From contig JAGPNK010000001.1 of the NCBI GenBank assembly GCA_020746835.1, positions 4,092,001 to 4,156,000 on the forward strand: 64,000 nt of DNA, read 5' to 3'. Position numbers and translations under genes: made by a program. The stretch's first letter is position 1, and the number at the start of each line of letters is the position of its first letter. The notes beneath the pieces are model-generated. The model was not told the DNA's origin and ran no database searches. It saw only the letters and a list, made by a program, of their open reading frames with translations. Below, piece by piece: positions 1-14,138 of this stretch. The stretch comes from Stachybotrys elegans. Its lineage: Eukaryota; Ascomycota; Sordariomycetes; Hypocreales; Stachybotryaceae.

Positions 1-3000
1 TGCACTGCGTCTCCTGGTTAGCATCGCGTCACGCTATACAGCTGAAGAACGGGGTGTGGTATCCTCGACGAACCATTCGTAATCCTCTCTCTTGCACTTG
101 CAGTGCTTGTACTCGCGGAGCGTCGTGAGCGTCTCGACGTTGTAGCATTGCTTCTCGGGCTTCTTCCGCAGGTACCTCGCGACATGCCCAAACAGGCAGT
201 CGTCCTCCTGAAGTGGATGTTTCGGCGACCAGAGATAGTAGTCCGAGTCACTTCCTTGAGTGAACTTGCATTCCCGGTCTGTCAGGCCCGTAAAGTCAAC
301 GTTGACCGAGAAGACCTGCTTCTTGTCGTCCCGGCACCAGAGCACAAAGTTCCTAGAAGTGCCCGAGCGCATGGTGGTGATGTCGAGCACCGTCACCTCC
401 TTATCCGAGAATTCGTAGTCGGACCAAGTCTTGCCCTCATCCAGAGAGTATGAGACCTTCTTCGTCTTGACATCGTTGTTCCGCGTCGCTCTCTCGACAA
501 GAACGATGATGGAGCCCTGGTCTCCGTATTGCCAGGTCCAGTGTCCCTTCTTGACGCTTGTCCAGGTGATGCCTCCGTCGGCCGTCATAAACGTGTCGGC
601 CTCCTTGATGTCGCCCAAGGAGGAGCCCACGTTGCCCACGCCGAAAAGAAGCCCGACGGCAGTTGCCGCAGCAAAGGTATCGCGCTTGTCGTCGCGCTCA
701 GTGTAGTGGTGTAGATGCAGGGCGCACGAATCGTCACCCTTGCTGCTGCGGCACTTGTATGGCTTTCCGTCTGCGTCCTTTTCAGGAGGCGGTAGAAATC
801 CCCATTGAGAGCCATCGTTGTGAGAAATCTTGGTCTGGAGCCTCTTGGGCTTATCGTCCTTGGTGTTTGTCACAGTGTTAATCAGAACCACGCCTTCCAG
901 CCCGGAAACCTTTTCAAAGTCGACGTATGTCTCTTCGTTGCAGTTGACATTCGAGGCACTCAGCACGTACGATGTGCCGTTGGAGTTGCTCTTGATGATG
1001 GACCCATACTCGTGTCCCGACTTGCTGCTGGTCTGCACAAAGAGATTGACGGCGTGAGTCGAGCTGTCTAGCACCGTGTATTTATCGTCACGGCCTGCGC
1101 GGAAGTTGTACGGGAAGTGCGCGTGCTCAAAATGCTTGCCATCCAGACTTGCCAGAACGCGGCGACTCTCGTCCTCAATCTCAGCAACCACGATAAACTC
1201 GGCCATGGTGACGAAATTTTCAATATCGCCCTCATGAATTTCCATATCGTCGTCGAAGAAGTCGTTGCTAGAGACAATGACCAGTGGCGCGTCGTTCTTC
1301 TCTTCTTTGCGAGCGAGGCAGACGATCTGCTTGAGAGACCGGAAATTGTACGCCGAGTGACCGGTGAACTCGCATTTCTCGACGTACCGCTTTAGCGTCT
1401 CCCACTTGTCGCCACGATCAGTCGAGATGGCGGCCTCCCTGAAGCACGACTTGGTCTTGCCGACCTCGTCGCACTTCTTGCCCAGCCAAATGAGCCAGTC
1501 CTTCTTGTCCGGATGGAAGCTCAGCACAGTATCGCCGTCAGCTCCCGCGGGCGCTTCGAAGCTGTGGAACGAGTTGCCTTGGTCGATGGTGTAGATGACT
1601 TTCTGTCCCTTGGTCAAAAAGAAGACGATTTCGCCAAAGTACAGATGAGGGAGAATCTTGACAATGTCCTCATCTTCGAGGATGCGCTTCCAGTTCTTGC
1701 CGTGGTCTGTGGTCAGGAAGAGCTTGTTGTCCGTCGCATCATCCTCTGGCCAGGCAATGATGGAGCCCGAGTCTCCACCACCAAGGTAAATGCTCTTCAT
1801 GTCCTTGCGCTTGGTGTCAAAGTCGTGTCTCGTGTGCGAGATTTTGCCGCTGGCCGGCGGCTTGGAGCCTTCGACGTCACCGCTGCACTTCCTCTCGACA
1901 GGGTCGTCTTTCTGCTTGCCATCCTTGCGCTTGCAAGTGTTGCCCGGGATGAGCCTCCAACCAGACGAGCCCTGGAACGTGCCGTCTGGCTTGGATTTGC
2001 AGGTGCCATCGGGATCAACCATGGGCCCAGCCTCCTTGCAAACGCTCGCATCGTCGGGATCTCGCTGGAAGTTGAAGTCGCACTCGAAGTCGGCATCTGT
2101 ACATTCGCAGTCTTCCGTCTTGGGCTCGGGATCCTTGAACTTGCTCCTGACCAAGCAGTCGGCGTCCTTCTTCCTGCGGCGGTACGTCTGCTTGTGACCC
2201 ATGATGCAAGTGGGCTTCCCATCGTCATCAACTCGTGCGTGCCAATCCTCCATGTCCTTGTCCTCACAGGTGCGGCCGACAACCTCGTCAAAATCGACGG
2301 CGATTATGTGGTAGCCGTCATCGTTGGTAGCAATCATGATGAACTTGGAGCTCGTCGAGTCTTGCGTTGTGGTGAGAATCACGGGGTGGACCTCTAGCTT
2401 GTCGGGGAAAGCTGCCGACTTCCAGTTCTGGCCGTGGTCCAGGGAGAAGGAGAAGTCCTTGATATCTGCATTCTTTGAGTCTTTGACAGCTATCAAGATG
2501 GAGCCAGAATCGCCAAACTCAAACTTGTGAGGCCCTTCGAGAGCTTGCTTCCATGCCAGGCCGGCATTGTCGGAGACATAGAGATTGGCATCACCGAAGC
2601 CGTCGAGGTGGTCGCCCTTATTGCCATTACCCATGACGAGGCCAGGTGCAGGGCTGGAGAAGATGCGACCCAAGTTGTCGATATCGGTGACGGCATGGAG
2701 GTGGATAGCGTCGTCTCCAGCCTTGACAGGCTCGAATGTCCTGCCGTCGTCAAATGTGATGCGAGAGATGATCTTCTTCTTGCCGCCGTCCTTGTCAACC
2801 TCGGGGCCGTTGTCCACCGTGTTGACAAGGAAGATGCCTTGAATGCCGCTGATCTTCTCAAAGTCGACGCGGCCACGCTCGTTGCGGTTCGTGTATGGGA
2901 TATTCTCGGTAAAGTAGGTGCCATTGGAGTTGCTGGTAAAGAGAACTCCCATAGGGTTGGAGGGGTGAGCCGAGGTCATGAGATCGAGCTGGATGCTGTA

Positions 3001-3933
3001 GTTGGTGCTCTCAAGGACGGTATAGCCCTCCTGGTGTAGGCGATGGGAGTGGTCGTGCGAGTCGTCGGTAGGGAATATGGCCCGGTGCCACTTGATGGTA
3101 TCTTTGGTGACATAGAGCGCCATCTCGTCACTGTTAAAGGATGAGGTGGCTACGAGGAGGAAGCTCTTGACGGTGGCAAGGTTGACGACGCCGCTCACGC
3201 CCTTTGAAGTGTCCATGTTGGGCTCAAACTCCTGGACTTCGTCCTTGACAATGGCGAAGAAGTCATCGGAGATATGGAGGCGCTGGTCTTCCTTGAAGAG
3301 GGAGAATGGATCCTTGACAATGCAGATGGTCCTCTTGAGATCCAGGTCATCGTCGCCGGTTGTGAATTCGGGCGTGGTCTTGGCCCACCAGCAGCCAGAT
3401 GTAAAGGCGCGGAGCAGCTCGGCCGTCTTGAATCCATCGATGGTGTAGGTAGCGACGTCGTCGCAGAAGATGCCGTCACAGTCGAGGCCATTGAAGATGA
3501 TGCGCTTGGGGTCGGAGGCGTGGAAGACGAGAATGGGTAGGCCGTTGGCGACGGGCATGATCTTGGAGTCGAATTCGGACCAGGTGGCGCCCTGATCCTC
3601 AGTCTTGTAGTGCTTGGTACCGGGCGTGAGGACGAATGCCGTCTTGGGGTCGTACGCGTGCATGACGAAGGCGACGGCCTCTCCCTCGGGGACTTTGTCG
3701 ATGGGCTTCCAGGAGGCGCCGGCGTCTTCCGATCGGTAGATGACTCGCGAGGTAACATCGTTGAAGAGAACGACATCGCTGTCTTCGAAGTAGGTGAGGT
3801 CGAGAGGTGGGTTCTTGAAGGTGGTGACGGACACCTTGGGATCCTTGTCGGCCAGGACGGCAACCACTGCTCCCAGCAAAGAGAGCAGCAGGATGCGCCA
3901 AGGGGCCGTCGCCCTGCCCCGGGACGTTAACAT
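1..3933 (-). CDS. VPS10: VPS10/sortilin-type vacuolar sorting receptor, 3' end outside window
   Basis: This is a type I membrane receptor that carries vacuolar hydrolases such as carboxypeptidase Y from the late Golgi to the endosome. Residues 1-28 form a signal peptide (hydrophobic LLLSLLGAVVAVLA). Two tandem VPS10 beta-propeller domains follow, with at least nine Asp-box motifs such as SEDAGASW, TEDQGATW, SLDHGQNW, TTDHGKNW and SLDEGKTW. Each propeller is followed by a cysteine-rich 10CC module; the first contains CECTDADFECDFNF. The long exon is 74-3933. The open frame runs on to a stop at 34, but that tail looks like an intron: donor GTTCGT at 73, branch TGCTAAC, acceptor CAG at 5-7, so the next exon starts at 4 and leaves the window. 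The transmembrane segment and cytosolic tail expected of the family are therefore missing here, not lost from the gene. Identity is sure; the last intron is inferred. Confidence 0.93.
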
Positions 3934-5765
3934 TGTCGAGGTGCGCGAGCGGAGAAGACCATGAATAAGTTTGGCAGAGGAGTGTGTGTGTGTGTGTGTG
4001 TGTGTGTCGTGATGGGATGCTGGCGAAGGAGATTCGATGGAGCTCTTGGAGGTGGTGATACGAGGAGGATTCCGCAGCTCTGGGCGAACTCGAATATGAT
4101 GACTTGGAGCTGAAGGTAGAAGGTTGAGCAGATGGATTAAGGACGCGTCTCGAGGTGATGTCGACGATGCGAGGTGAGGTCGAGCAATCAGATAGACGGG
4201 CAGGTAGGCAGGGACTCTGTACAGCTGGCAGGGCAGCGGGTTGCAGTCGTGGCAAGCTGCGCGTTACTGCGTACAAGTAATTGGTAGGCTGGATGGATTG
4301 TGGCGCATACCTCAGCTCCCGGAGCTCCTATGCCGATACCACTCCAGCCACTGATAGCAGTGCTGGGCTGAAGGGTTCCAGGCTGAGACGCCACACCATT
4401 TTGGGCCACGTCAGGCTCCCAGGGCCACTTTTGGGGCATATCTTGGGCCAAGAAAGGTGGACGTCACTGATCCATCAATTACTGTGTGTACATATGTACA
4501 AGTACCATTCAGGCACTGTCGACGACGAATTGCTTGCCCTGGCCTATCCTGGACGAGGAGCTTGCACGCTCCGATGGGCAAAGAAAGCTCTTCGCCTCAA
4601 AGGGGAGGAGCTTCACAGATGTCCTTGATGATGCAACACAGGACTCTGCTACGTCACTGCGACTTTCTACATTTGTCTTCCTATGCATGCCGCCCAACGG
4701 CTGTAACCATAGACTCTATCATTGAAGATATCAGTAGTAGCACATATAACGAGGTAACAGGACTACCAACACCTTCAGTGTCGTACCAGGGTTCATGCTG
4801 CTGACTCGTCGCGGCTGCTCGAAACAGAACCAGGACGCGTACATACAAGGCAACAACAGGCAATTACAGCGCGGATTTCCTGGTGTGGAGCAGGCATTAA
4901 TGAATCGCTGGTCGTGGGCAGCTTGGACGGTAGCGTCCTGTCATGCCATGCATGCATGCGCGTCATGCAGCAAGATATCCACATCAATTGGCTTTCCTCT
5001 TCTCCGTCTCCTTCTCCTTCTCCTGAGGTACCGAGTACAGAGACCATGGGACAGCTTTCATCACAACAATGCCGTGCTAGGTACTGTAGGTAAGCAATTC
5101 TCCGCAGCATGGCTTCAATCAACCGGGTAGGCGCATGAAACAGGCTGCCTTCATCCCCTGATGCCACTGCCTCCTTTCATTTGACAACCCCCCGGCTCCC
5201 GTATCGCGGCTCTGCTGCCCCTGATTGGTCCGCTTTGTTTGCATTGCTTGATCGGGCCAGACACGCTTGCTGCTCTGCTGCTCGTAGCTTGCGAGGCCAT
5301 CTGCAGTTTGGGATTAGGGGCTCATCCTTCCCTGCTTCTTGCTTTTGTTGACTTTGTCGGTTCCCGTCTGTATCCATGTGTGTGTGTGCGTGCGCCTCCG
5401 TCCGTTCCCCGTAGTCCCTGGAGCTCCCTCCCCCGGCTCTTCCATTCCTTCTACTCTGCTTCTTCTCGCGTTGCCGTTTCATCTTCTTCTACCTGACTTC
5501 CTCCTTCTCTTCCACTTCTTCTTCCTCTTCTCTTCATTCCCACTCTGTTTCTCCTCGGCTCTTGCGTGACGTCGACTCGTCTGGCCTGGCACATAGCTCG
5601 TCGCTCCTTCTAGTACTACCTTCGTCTCTGCTTAGACAGTGTAAGCAAATTTGCCTCCAAAACAAACCCCACCAACCACAACCAAAACAACGTCTTCGTC
5701 GCCCTCCTCCGCGTCGCCTTCTTCACCCTCACCTCGTCCCTCTCCTTCGACCCTGCGCGCGCGCC
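3934..5765. other. Divergent intergenic region between VPS10 and the NTF2-fold gene
   Basis: No supported gene. It holds a (GT)13 microsatellite at 3982-4007. From about 5390 to 5720 it is strongly pyrimidine-rich (runs of CTT, TCT, CCT), the usual look of a fungal core promoter and 5' leader for the plus-strand gene starting at 5766. Confidence 0.7.
3982..4007. repeat. (GT)13 microsatellite
   Basis: Uninterrupted 26-bp GT dinucleotide run, 49 bp upstream of the VPS10 start codon. A run of identical length occurs at 11355-11380. Confidence 0.95.
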
Positions 5766-7551
5766 ATGGCCGCCACCTACAAGCACTTCCTGGCTGCCCC
5801 CAGCTCGTCGGCCCTCGCCGACAAAGCCACCCTGCACTATGTCACCACAACCAGTTCCTTCAGCGGACCGACCGACATCATCAAGCACTTCAACACATTG
5901 CAGAAGCAGGTCGTCAAGAAGAGCGAGGATATCCTCAACGTCGTTGAGGGCAACCAAGCTGCCGTCTATGAAGTAGAGACGACCCTCGAGTTTCACATCA
6001 GCGGCGGCGTCTATCTGCCCGGTCTTGATGACAACTTCTTGTCCGACCGCGTCGCCACTCTCGTCATTGTACGTTAACTCTGCTTCCATTCACAATCGCG
6101 CCCCATCCCGACGTCCCACCCTGATTCTCTGTCGCAAACTGACCAGCCCTGTGCAGACCCATTTCGTGACCTTTGATGACGAGGGCAAGATTTTCCAGAT
6201 CCGCCAGCAATGGGACCAAGGATCGTTGTTGAAGCAGCTCGAGATTATCGGCAGGACCGGTCGCAATTGGCCCATTCGCGACAACAAGGATCAGATCGCC
6301 CTGCTCCAGGCTTGCCTCAAGTCGTCTGGTGTCATCCCTCCCACCGACAATCAGCGCGACCTCCTGATTCGAAACCGCGGCAACTCGACGAATGCTATCC
6401 GCGACCCCCATGCGTCGCTGCATAGAATGCCTACGCGTGAGGAGATCGAGGCTGAGGCTGCCGCCGCCGTCGTCTCGCCCTACGCTGGTACCAGGCCATC
6501 CCAGCGCTCCTTCAACGACATCCTTAGCGACGAGCCCATCGACCCCAGCTCCCCCAGCGCCAACCGCCGCCGCCACGAATCCCCCAGCAAGGCTGGCCAG
6601 GGCAAGAACTTTCAGCCCATGCGACTCTTCGAGGGCCAGGAAGCCGAGGACGAGGAGCCAGAAGAGGCCCCCAAGGGCAAGAAGTACATCCGACCAAACC
6701 CGACCAAGTTCAACCACTTTGACTTTGCCGATGGCTCCGATCCCCAGGATAGCCCCCAGCGCGGCGTGGATTTCGACAAGAAGCCCAAGTCCAAGCACGA
6801 TAGCCAGTGGGACTTTAAGGATTTCGTGACGCCAGCCAAGCCCCAGCCCTCCAAGGTCGTTCGTCACCAGGACGTTCACCACTGGGACACGGAGGATAAG
6901 GATGATGACCTGCCGGCGCAGGGTGGCAAGGGTCGTCGCGATGCCGAGACGCACTTCGAATTGCAGGACGATGGCGAGCGCGATCCGCGCCACGAGCGAC
7001 CCGGTGGCCGTCCCCGAGGCTCCACGCACAACGATGGTCTCGGTCTCTACAAGAACCAGCTCTTCGACAAGGATGAAGCAGGTGCCGCTGTACCCAAGGC
7101 CCTCGGCAACATCACCAACCTCAAGGATCGCGGCAAGGACTTTGACGCACACTTCGCCATGGCGGACGAGTCGCCCGCCCATAGCGCCACGTCTCGCCCA
7201 CCAGTCCCCGAGAACCGCAAGAAGGCTGTCAAGATGATGGATGCCAACTGGTCGGCCTACGACGAATCCCCCGCGCAGAAGGAGAACCAAAGGACGGGCA
7301 AGCCCCAGGAGGACAAGCGCATCCACACGGCCGGCGATGGCATGGGAGGAAAGAAGGGAGCCGACCGCGACTGGCTTCATGGTGGCGGCAACGACAAGCG
7401 CATCCACATTGCTGGAGACGGCATGGGAGGAAAGAAGGGTACCAACCGAGACTGGATCTATGGTGGTGACGGCGACGAGGCCCAGGATGCCCCCTTGCCT
7501 ACCAGGAAGGCCAATCAGGCAGCCCAGCAGAAGAGCTTCTGGGATTTCTAA
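5766..7551 (+). CDS. NTF2-fold domain protein with long disordered tail
   Basis: The protein has 565 aa in two exons, 5766-6068 and 6157-7551; the 88-bp intron has donor GTACGT and acceptor GTGCAG. The start MAATYKHFLA was chosen because the frame upstream of it is CT-rich leader without protein character. Residues 1 to about 150 look like an NTF2-like alpha/beta cone fold, as in nuclear transport factor 2 and many unrelated small-ligand domains. The rest is charged and probably disordered, with repeated short segments of the type FxHFDFADGSD and QWDFKDFVTP. Near the C-terminus two copies of a motif DKRIHxAGDGMGGKKG occur in tandem, and the protein ends in FWDF. Similar proteins are widespread in Sordariomycetes as uncharacterised NTF2-like proteins. 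I infer no specific substrate; RNA or protein binding is possible. Confidence 0.85.
7312..7473 (+). repeat. Coding tandem repeat, two copies of about 27 codons
   Basis: Two adjacent segments of the NTF2-fold gene encode nearly the same peptide (DKRIHTAGDGMGGKKGADRD and DKRIHIAGDGMGGKKGTNRD, then W and a GG-rich linker). Several codons differ only at third positions, so the duplication is not recent. Confidence 0.85.
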
Positions 7552-8332
7552 ACATCGAAAACAGCATGATTTCACAAGGAATCCCTCAAGGTCTCTTGAG
7601 ATTCGCTGCATCTAGGTGCTGAAGATGGGGAACAAGAAAACAAAGAACAACAAGATCAAGGAAGAAAGAAGAAGAAACAAAAAGGGAAACATTGACGAGC
7701 ATACGTCAGCTCAAGTCGGCCCACGATTCATGAAAACGCTCTCACACTCTTCTGTCACAGCCTTTTTTTTCGTGTGCAATCTCAGTCCATACCCCCAATA
7801 CATAACATGCCATTCCCTTTGACGACTGCCACTGATGGCCGCAGAGGAGAAGGAGAGGAAAAAAGGCTTTCGTTAATTTTTTTATTATCTATTTGTGTCG
7901 TGGTTGAGGATGGGGTTCTCTACGACCTGAGAGCCTTGGATGGGCGACCTGCGTCAGAGTAGAGAGGGATCTGAGAGGGGAGTATTGTTCAACTTTGCTG
8001 AACCAAGAATGGCCCCATCAGTTTATCACCTTTTCAGCACGAGAAGAGGCAGACGGCGGTGTAGGCTGTCCTACCAGAATGAAACATGTGTATATCATCA
8101 CCTTCATGCCGAGTGCTTGTTGATCTGATTCATCTATTCGTGACATTTCAAGATAGAAAGGACATCCAAGTCCATACACCCATAATAATCTTGCATCAAT
8201 CGCTACACGCTTCCCAACGCCTTTCGTAAAAAGGTATCCGAATCTCTCGAATGTCCATCCAATGTGTTTCCCACATCCAAAATATCAAAACAAGCAAACT
8301 CAAAGGTACAACAACAGTTATACCCCACGTCA
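7552..8332. other. Convergent intergenic region, NTF2-fold gene and permease
   Basis: Probable 3' UTRs of both flanking genes. AT-richer than the coding DNA, with A-rich and T-rich runs (about 7632-7690 and 7760-7890). No gene or RNA recognised. Confidence 0.7.
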
Positions 8333-10327
8333 TCAACAAAGCCACTTGTAAAACCGCTTCCACCTTGGCCATGCCGCGCGCTCATCCCTCTCCTGCGCGA
8401 CGAGTATAGGAAGGTTGAAGTCGCGACGGCCCGTATCGACGTCCATGTCGCGAGTCGGAACGAACGAAGTGCCGTAGTACATCTTATGGCAGATGTAGAA
8501 TCCTATAATGATGGGCAGACCCAGAAGCTTCAGGAAGAAGTTCTGTGCCGTGTCAGAGGGTGACATGGGATCGATGGGTGATGCGCCGACCCAGAATTGC
8601 GAGACAAGAACGCAGCAGTTGCCGACAAGGCCCACCCAGGAGCCCCAGACGCCGACCTGCGAGCGGAAAGGGATATCGCTCAGCGACCGGCCGCGGGCGG
8701 CCCAGGCGCGGCGGAAGCGGATGTGGCACAGGCAGATGGAACCCCACGTGAAGATGGTGGAGAGGCCTGAAATGGCGAGGAGCCAGTCGATAACGTTTCC
8801 CTGCTGGGGCAGGTCGGCGAGATAGCCAAGCAGGCCAAAGACGCCAGCAATGCCAATGGCCACCAGGGGCCGTCCTTTGCGGTCGATGTAGGCGAGAATC
8901 TTGGGTGCCTGGTTCATGTTGGCCAGGGCAGCAAGCGTACGCGATGAACCAAACACGGAGGAGTTGCCGACAGAGAGCACGGCGATTAGAATGACGGCGT
9001 TCATGACGTCGGGCAGGACCTGTATGCCGGCTGCCTCAATGGCGATGACGAAGGGGGAGGCTGCGGCGTCCACCTCACTGCTGTTGGGATTGTTGAGCTG
9101 CGCATGATTGTACGGGACAAGAAGGCCGACAAGCGCCAGCGACAGGATATAGAAGATTGTGATTCTCCAGAAGACTTGCTTGATGGCGGTGGGCACCGAC
9201 TTGCGAGGGTTGGCGGTTTCGGCGGCGGCCAGACCGACAAGCTCCGTGCCAGTAAAGGAGAAGGCGGCGGTGACGAGGACATCGCAGAAACCTTGGAAGC
9301 CGTTGTTGAAGGCGCCGGGGTCAGACCAGTAGGTTGTGCCAATGTAGCCGCCGTCTGGCGTGCCGCCCACATTGAGGACAATTCCGAGGAGACTGTACGC
9401 AGCTGTGAGAAAGGGAGCGGAAAACGAGAAGTAGGATAAGCTCTTACATAAAGCCGATGACGGCAATGACTTTGACCATGGAGAAGATGAATTCCGCCTC
9501 ACCAAACCCCTTGATGCCAAACATGTTGATTCCAAGGATGATGCCGAGAAAGATGGTGACGAATATTGCGCTGACCTGAGAGTCGCCCCAGTAGCGAAGC
9601 GTATGCGCCGCGGCGACGACTTCGAGAGGCAGGATGCACAGCCATTGTAGAGCATAGCTGGTTACAGTCAGTAGGCGTGCCCCAGGACGGACATGGGAAG
9701 CAGCATGACTTACTTCCATCCCATAGCAAAACCCCAAGAAGGATCCAAGAAGCGAGTGGCCCAGGAGGAGAAAGAACCGGCAATGGGGAACATGACGGCC
9801 AGCTCACCGAGGGCCTGGCATGTACAGTATAGCATGGTGCCAACGAAGGAGAAGGCCAGAAGAAGCGAGCCAGGGCCGCCGGTGGCCAATGCCGTGCCCG
9901 AGGCCACAAACAGACCAGTACCTGCAATAAGAACCAACGTGAGTACTGAGCAAGATGCATGCGTGCGATAGCACTAGTGCACGCCGCAGGCGAACGTACC
10001 GATAGAACCTCCGATGGCAATCATCTGTAAGTGGCGGCTCTTGAGCTTCCGGGAGAGCGTGGTGTGGGCGGACTCGAGGGTGGCCTGGCGCAAATCGTAG
10101 TAGTGGGCGCCATTGTGCATGCGCTGTGAGGGCTGGGATAGGTGGTCGACGGCGAAGAAGTCCGAGTCCGGGTGGCGCTTGAAGCTCTCAAAGAAACGAT
10201 CGCGAAAACCGGGCAGTTCAGGTTCTTCGTAGTCGGGTTCACGCATGCTAAAGCTGCTGCCCGGGTGGAGAGACTCCTCCTTGAGTTTGAAGGTGTTGAA
10301 GTTGTGGAGTTCTATGTCGCGTGCCAT
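8333..10327 (-). CDS. Amino acid permease, APC superfamily (GAP1/AAT type)
   Basis: This is a plasma-membrane proton/amino-acid symporter of 601 aa with about 12 membrane segments, the usual size for the yeast amino-acid transporter family. Four exons were assembled: 10000-10327, 9714-9921, 9448-9657 and 8333-9392, with short introns (54-78 bp), donors GTACGT, GTAAGT, GTAAGA and acceptors GCAG, CCAG, ACAG. All phases close. The hydrophilic N-terminus (about 100 aa) is followed by SRHLQMIAIGGSIGTGLFVASG, the family signature in TM1. Further family blocks are GELAVMFPIAG, GFILLGIVLNVGG, TELVGLAAAE and RTLAALANMNQAPK. The last intron uses the more distal TACAG acceptor, because only this restores GFILLGIV. 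Substrate range cannot be read from sequence; general or broad specificity is the default guess. GATA sites upstream fit nitrogen regulation. Confidence 0.93.
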
Positions 10328-10359
10328 GGCTGCGGTGGTAGTAAGAATAGCCCTCGTCG

Positions 10360-10733
10360 TTATCGTCGCAGCAATGTGGCATACACCACGGACAATTTGG
10401 TGGGAGAGTTTTGTATGCGACGCGGTAGAATGAAGGCCGGTTCCTCTTGGAGATGGAGACGGAATGAACTAGTGAAGGATGCGTCTGCTTTGCTTTTGCT
10501 CGTCGACACTAGGTTCGGTAACGGTTTTCAGCCGCTTCTTTGGCACAGCCGTGAGCGGTAGCCTGCTTGGGTGTGTTGGGCGTATGCGTCACTATAGCTG
10601 GCGTGCGATATACGTCCGGCGGTCGCCGATTATCAGCGTGGCATGCCCGGCATACGATAGCGGGCAAGGCTGGACCAGGAGGTGGTGATAATGCGGGCGG
10701 GCGGCGGCGTCGAGACAGACGGGATGTTGATAG
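10360..10733. promoter_or_regulatory. Cluster of HGATAR sites upstream of the permease
   Basis: Five matches to HGATAR, the binding site of the fungal nitrogen regulator AreA/NIT2, lie within about 400 bp of the permease start codon: 10360-10365 and 10630-10635 (reverse), and 10655-10660, 686-691 of the same kb and 10728-10733 (forward). About one would be expected by chance in this length. Nitrogen catabolite control of the permease is inferred. Confidence 0.45.
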
Positions 10734-11010
10734 GCGACGAATGGGCATGCGCCGGTCATGACTGAGAGAGAGAGAGAAGGAAAATGAAGGAGAATGGCGA
10801 CGACAACGGCGAAAACCACGAGGATCAGGACGATGACAGCTGGGCGGTAGCCATGGGCATGATTGGACAAGGGGACCACGCAAGCCCGACCGAACCGAGC
10901 CGACAAGGGCAGCCAACAAAAAGAAAGCAGCAGCTCCAGAGAGAGCGAGAGAGCAGACCAGACCGGAGCAGGGCGGGCGGATGGGTGGTGGCTGAATCCT
11001 TCGCACCACC

Positions 11011-11043
11011 AAGTCCAAGTCCAGGTCCAGGTCCAGGTCCAGA
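11011..11043. repeat. Hexanucleotide repeat (AGGTCC)n
   Basis: About five tandem copies of a 6-bp unit, the first one or two with substitutions. Confidence 0.9.
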
Positions 11044-11354
11044 CGGGGCACCACAACAGGACAGTGGGATTCTGGAGTGGGATTCTGGCGTGTTGCTGTT
11101 TTGGCCAGGGTTCCTGAGGGGGGTCGGCTGCTGGGCATTGGGCCTTGGCACCGAGGCCCTGCTGGTTAGAAGCGAGAAAAGTGGCGGCGTAGGGATTGAG
11201 GTGTGGGAGAGGAAACGCGGGAAGAAATGGACAGCCCAGGCAATCCCGAGATAAGGCAAGGCAGCCCACCCCCAGCAAATGGCAGCTACTTACCTACCTT
11301 TCTCCGTAAAGGCAGGTACGGTAGGGTGGTACCTACGTAGTATCGAAGTTAGTG

Positions 11355-11380
11355 GTGTGTGTGTGTGTGTGTGTGTGTGT
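11355..11380. repeat. (GT)13 microsatellite
   Basis: Pure GT dinucleotide run in the permease/MNS1 intergenic region. Confidence 0.95.
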
Positions 11381-11939
11381 CTACATTTGCTAAAGTCGGA
11401 AAGACGACCCCGGGACCTGGAACCCGAAGCGGTTGGGCTGCTTTCCTTTTATTGTTGTTGTCGTTTTTCTCTCTTCTTTATCCGGAGAGGATCAACAGAA
11501 CCACAACGGTTGCCTCTAATTGACCGATCGAGACATGCCTTAGTCCTGCATTATCAAGATCTATCTACCAGGCACAGTATGCAATCTTGGTTCCCCTCGT
11601 TACGCTAAGGGTAGCATCCTGGCAAAGCTCCAGGCAATTAAGCTCGGTCTCCCACTTTGCTCACGGACCTCATGTTGAGACAATCTCAGCCAGATGGACC
11701 AGGCACTCTTTGAAACCGTAGATTCCCGAGCACGATTTGTTTTGCATCAGGTTCTTGGGTGGTTCTATATAGTTTGTTCCATTCCAAAGACAAGAATGAG
11801 TCAAGGAAGAAACAAAGGTCCGGCCCGCGCCCAAATGTCAATTTCATGCACACCATGTTCGCTGATGCCATTGCCTATACACGCTATGCTACCTGTCCTT
11901 CTTACATGTCCTGTAAATCCATCACGATATATGCAAAAC

Positions 11940-14138
<2,199 letters not shown>

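Larger units (their letters stand above)
10328..11939. other. Permease upstream region and MNS1 downstream region
   Basis: About 1.6 kb without a supported gene; the long frames here on both strands have no family likeness and sit on simple repeats. Contains GATA sites near the permease, a degenerate 6-bp minisatellite at 11011-11043 and a (GT)13 run at 11355-11380. Confidence 0.65.

Noticed and set aside
1513..2397. 294-codon plus-strand frame opposite VPS10
   Set aside because: It is the antisense of a conserved receptor and its composition follows from VPS10 codon bias; no independent family likeness.
6064..7611. 515-codon minus-strand frame opposite the NTF2-fold gene
   Set aside because: Val/Leu/Gly-rich antisense artefact of a GC-biased coding strand; it also runs through the intron.
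10592..11278. Overlapping long minus frames upstream of the permease
   Set aside because: Both are built on the AGGTCC repeat and CT tracts; repeated peptides like DLDLDL reflect the microsatellite, not a gene.
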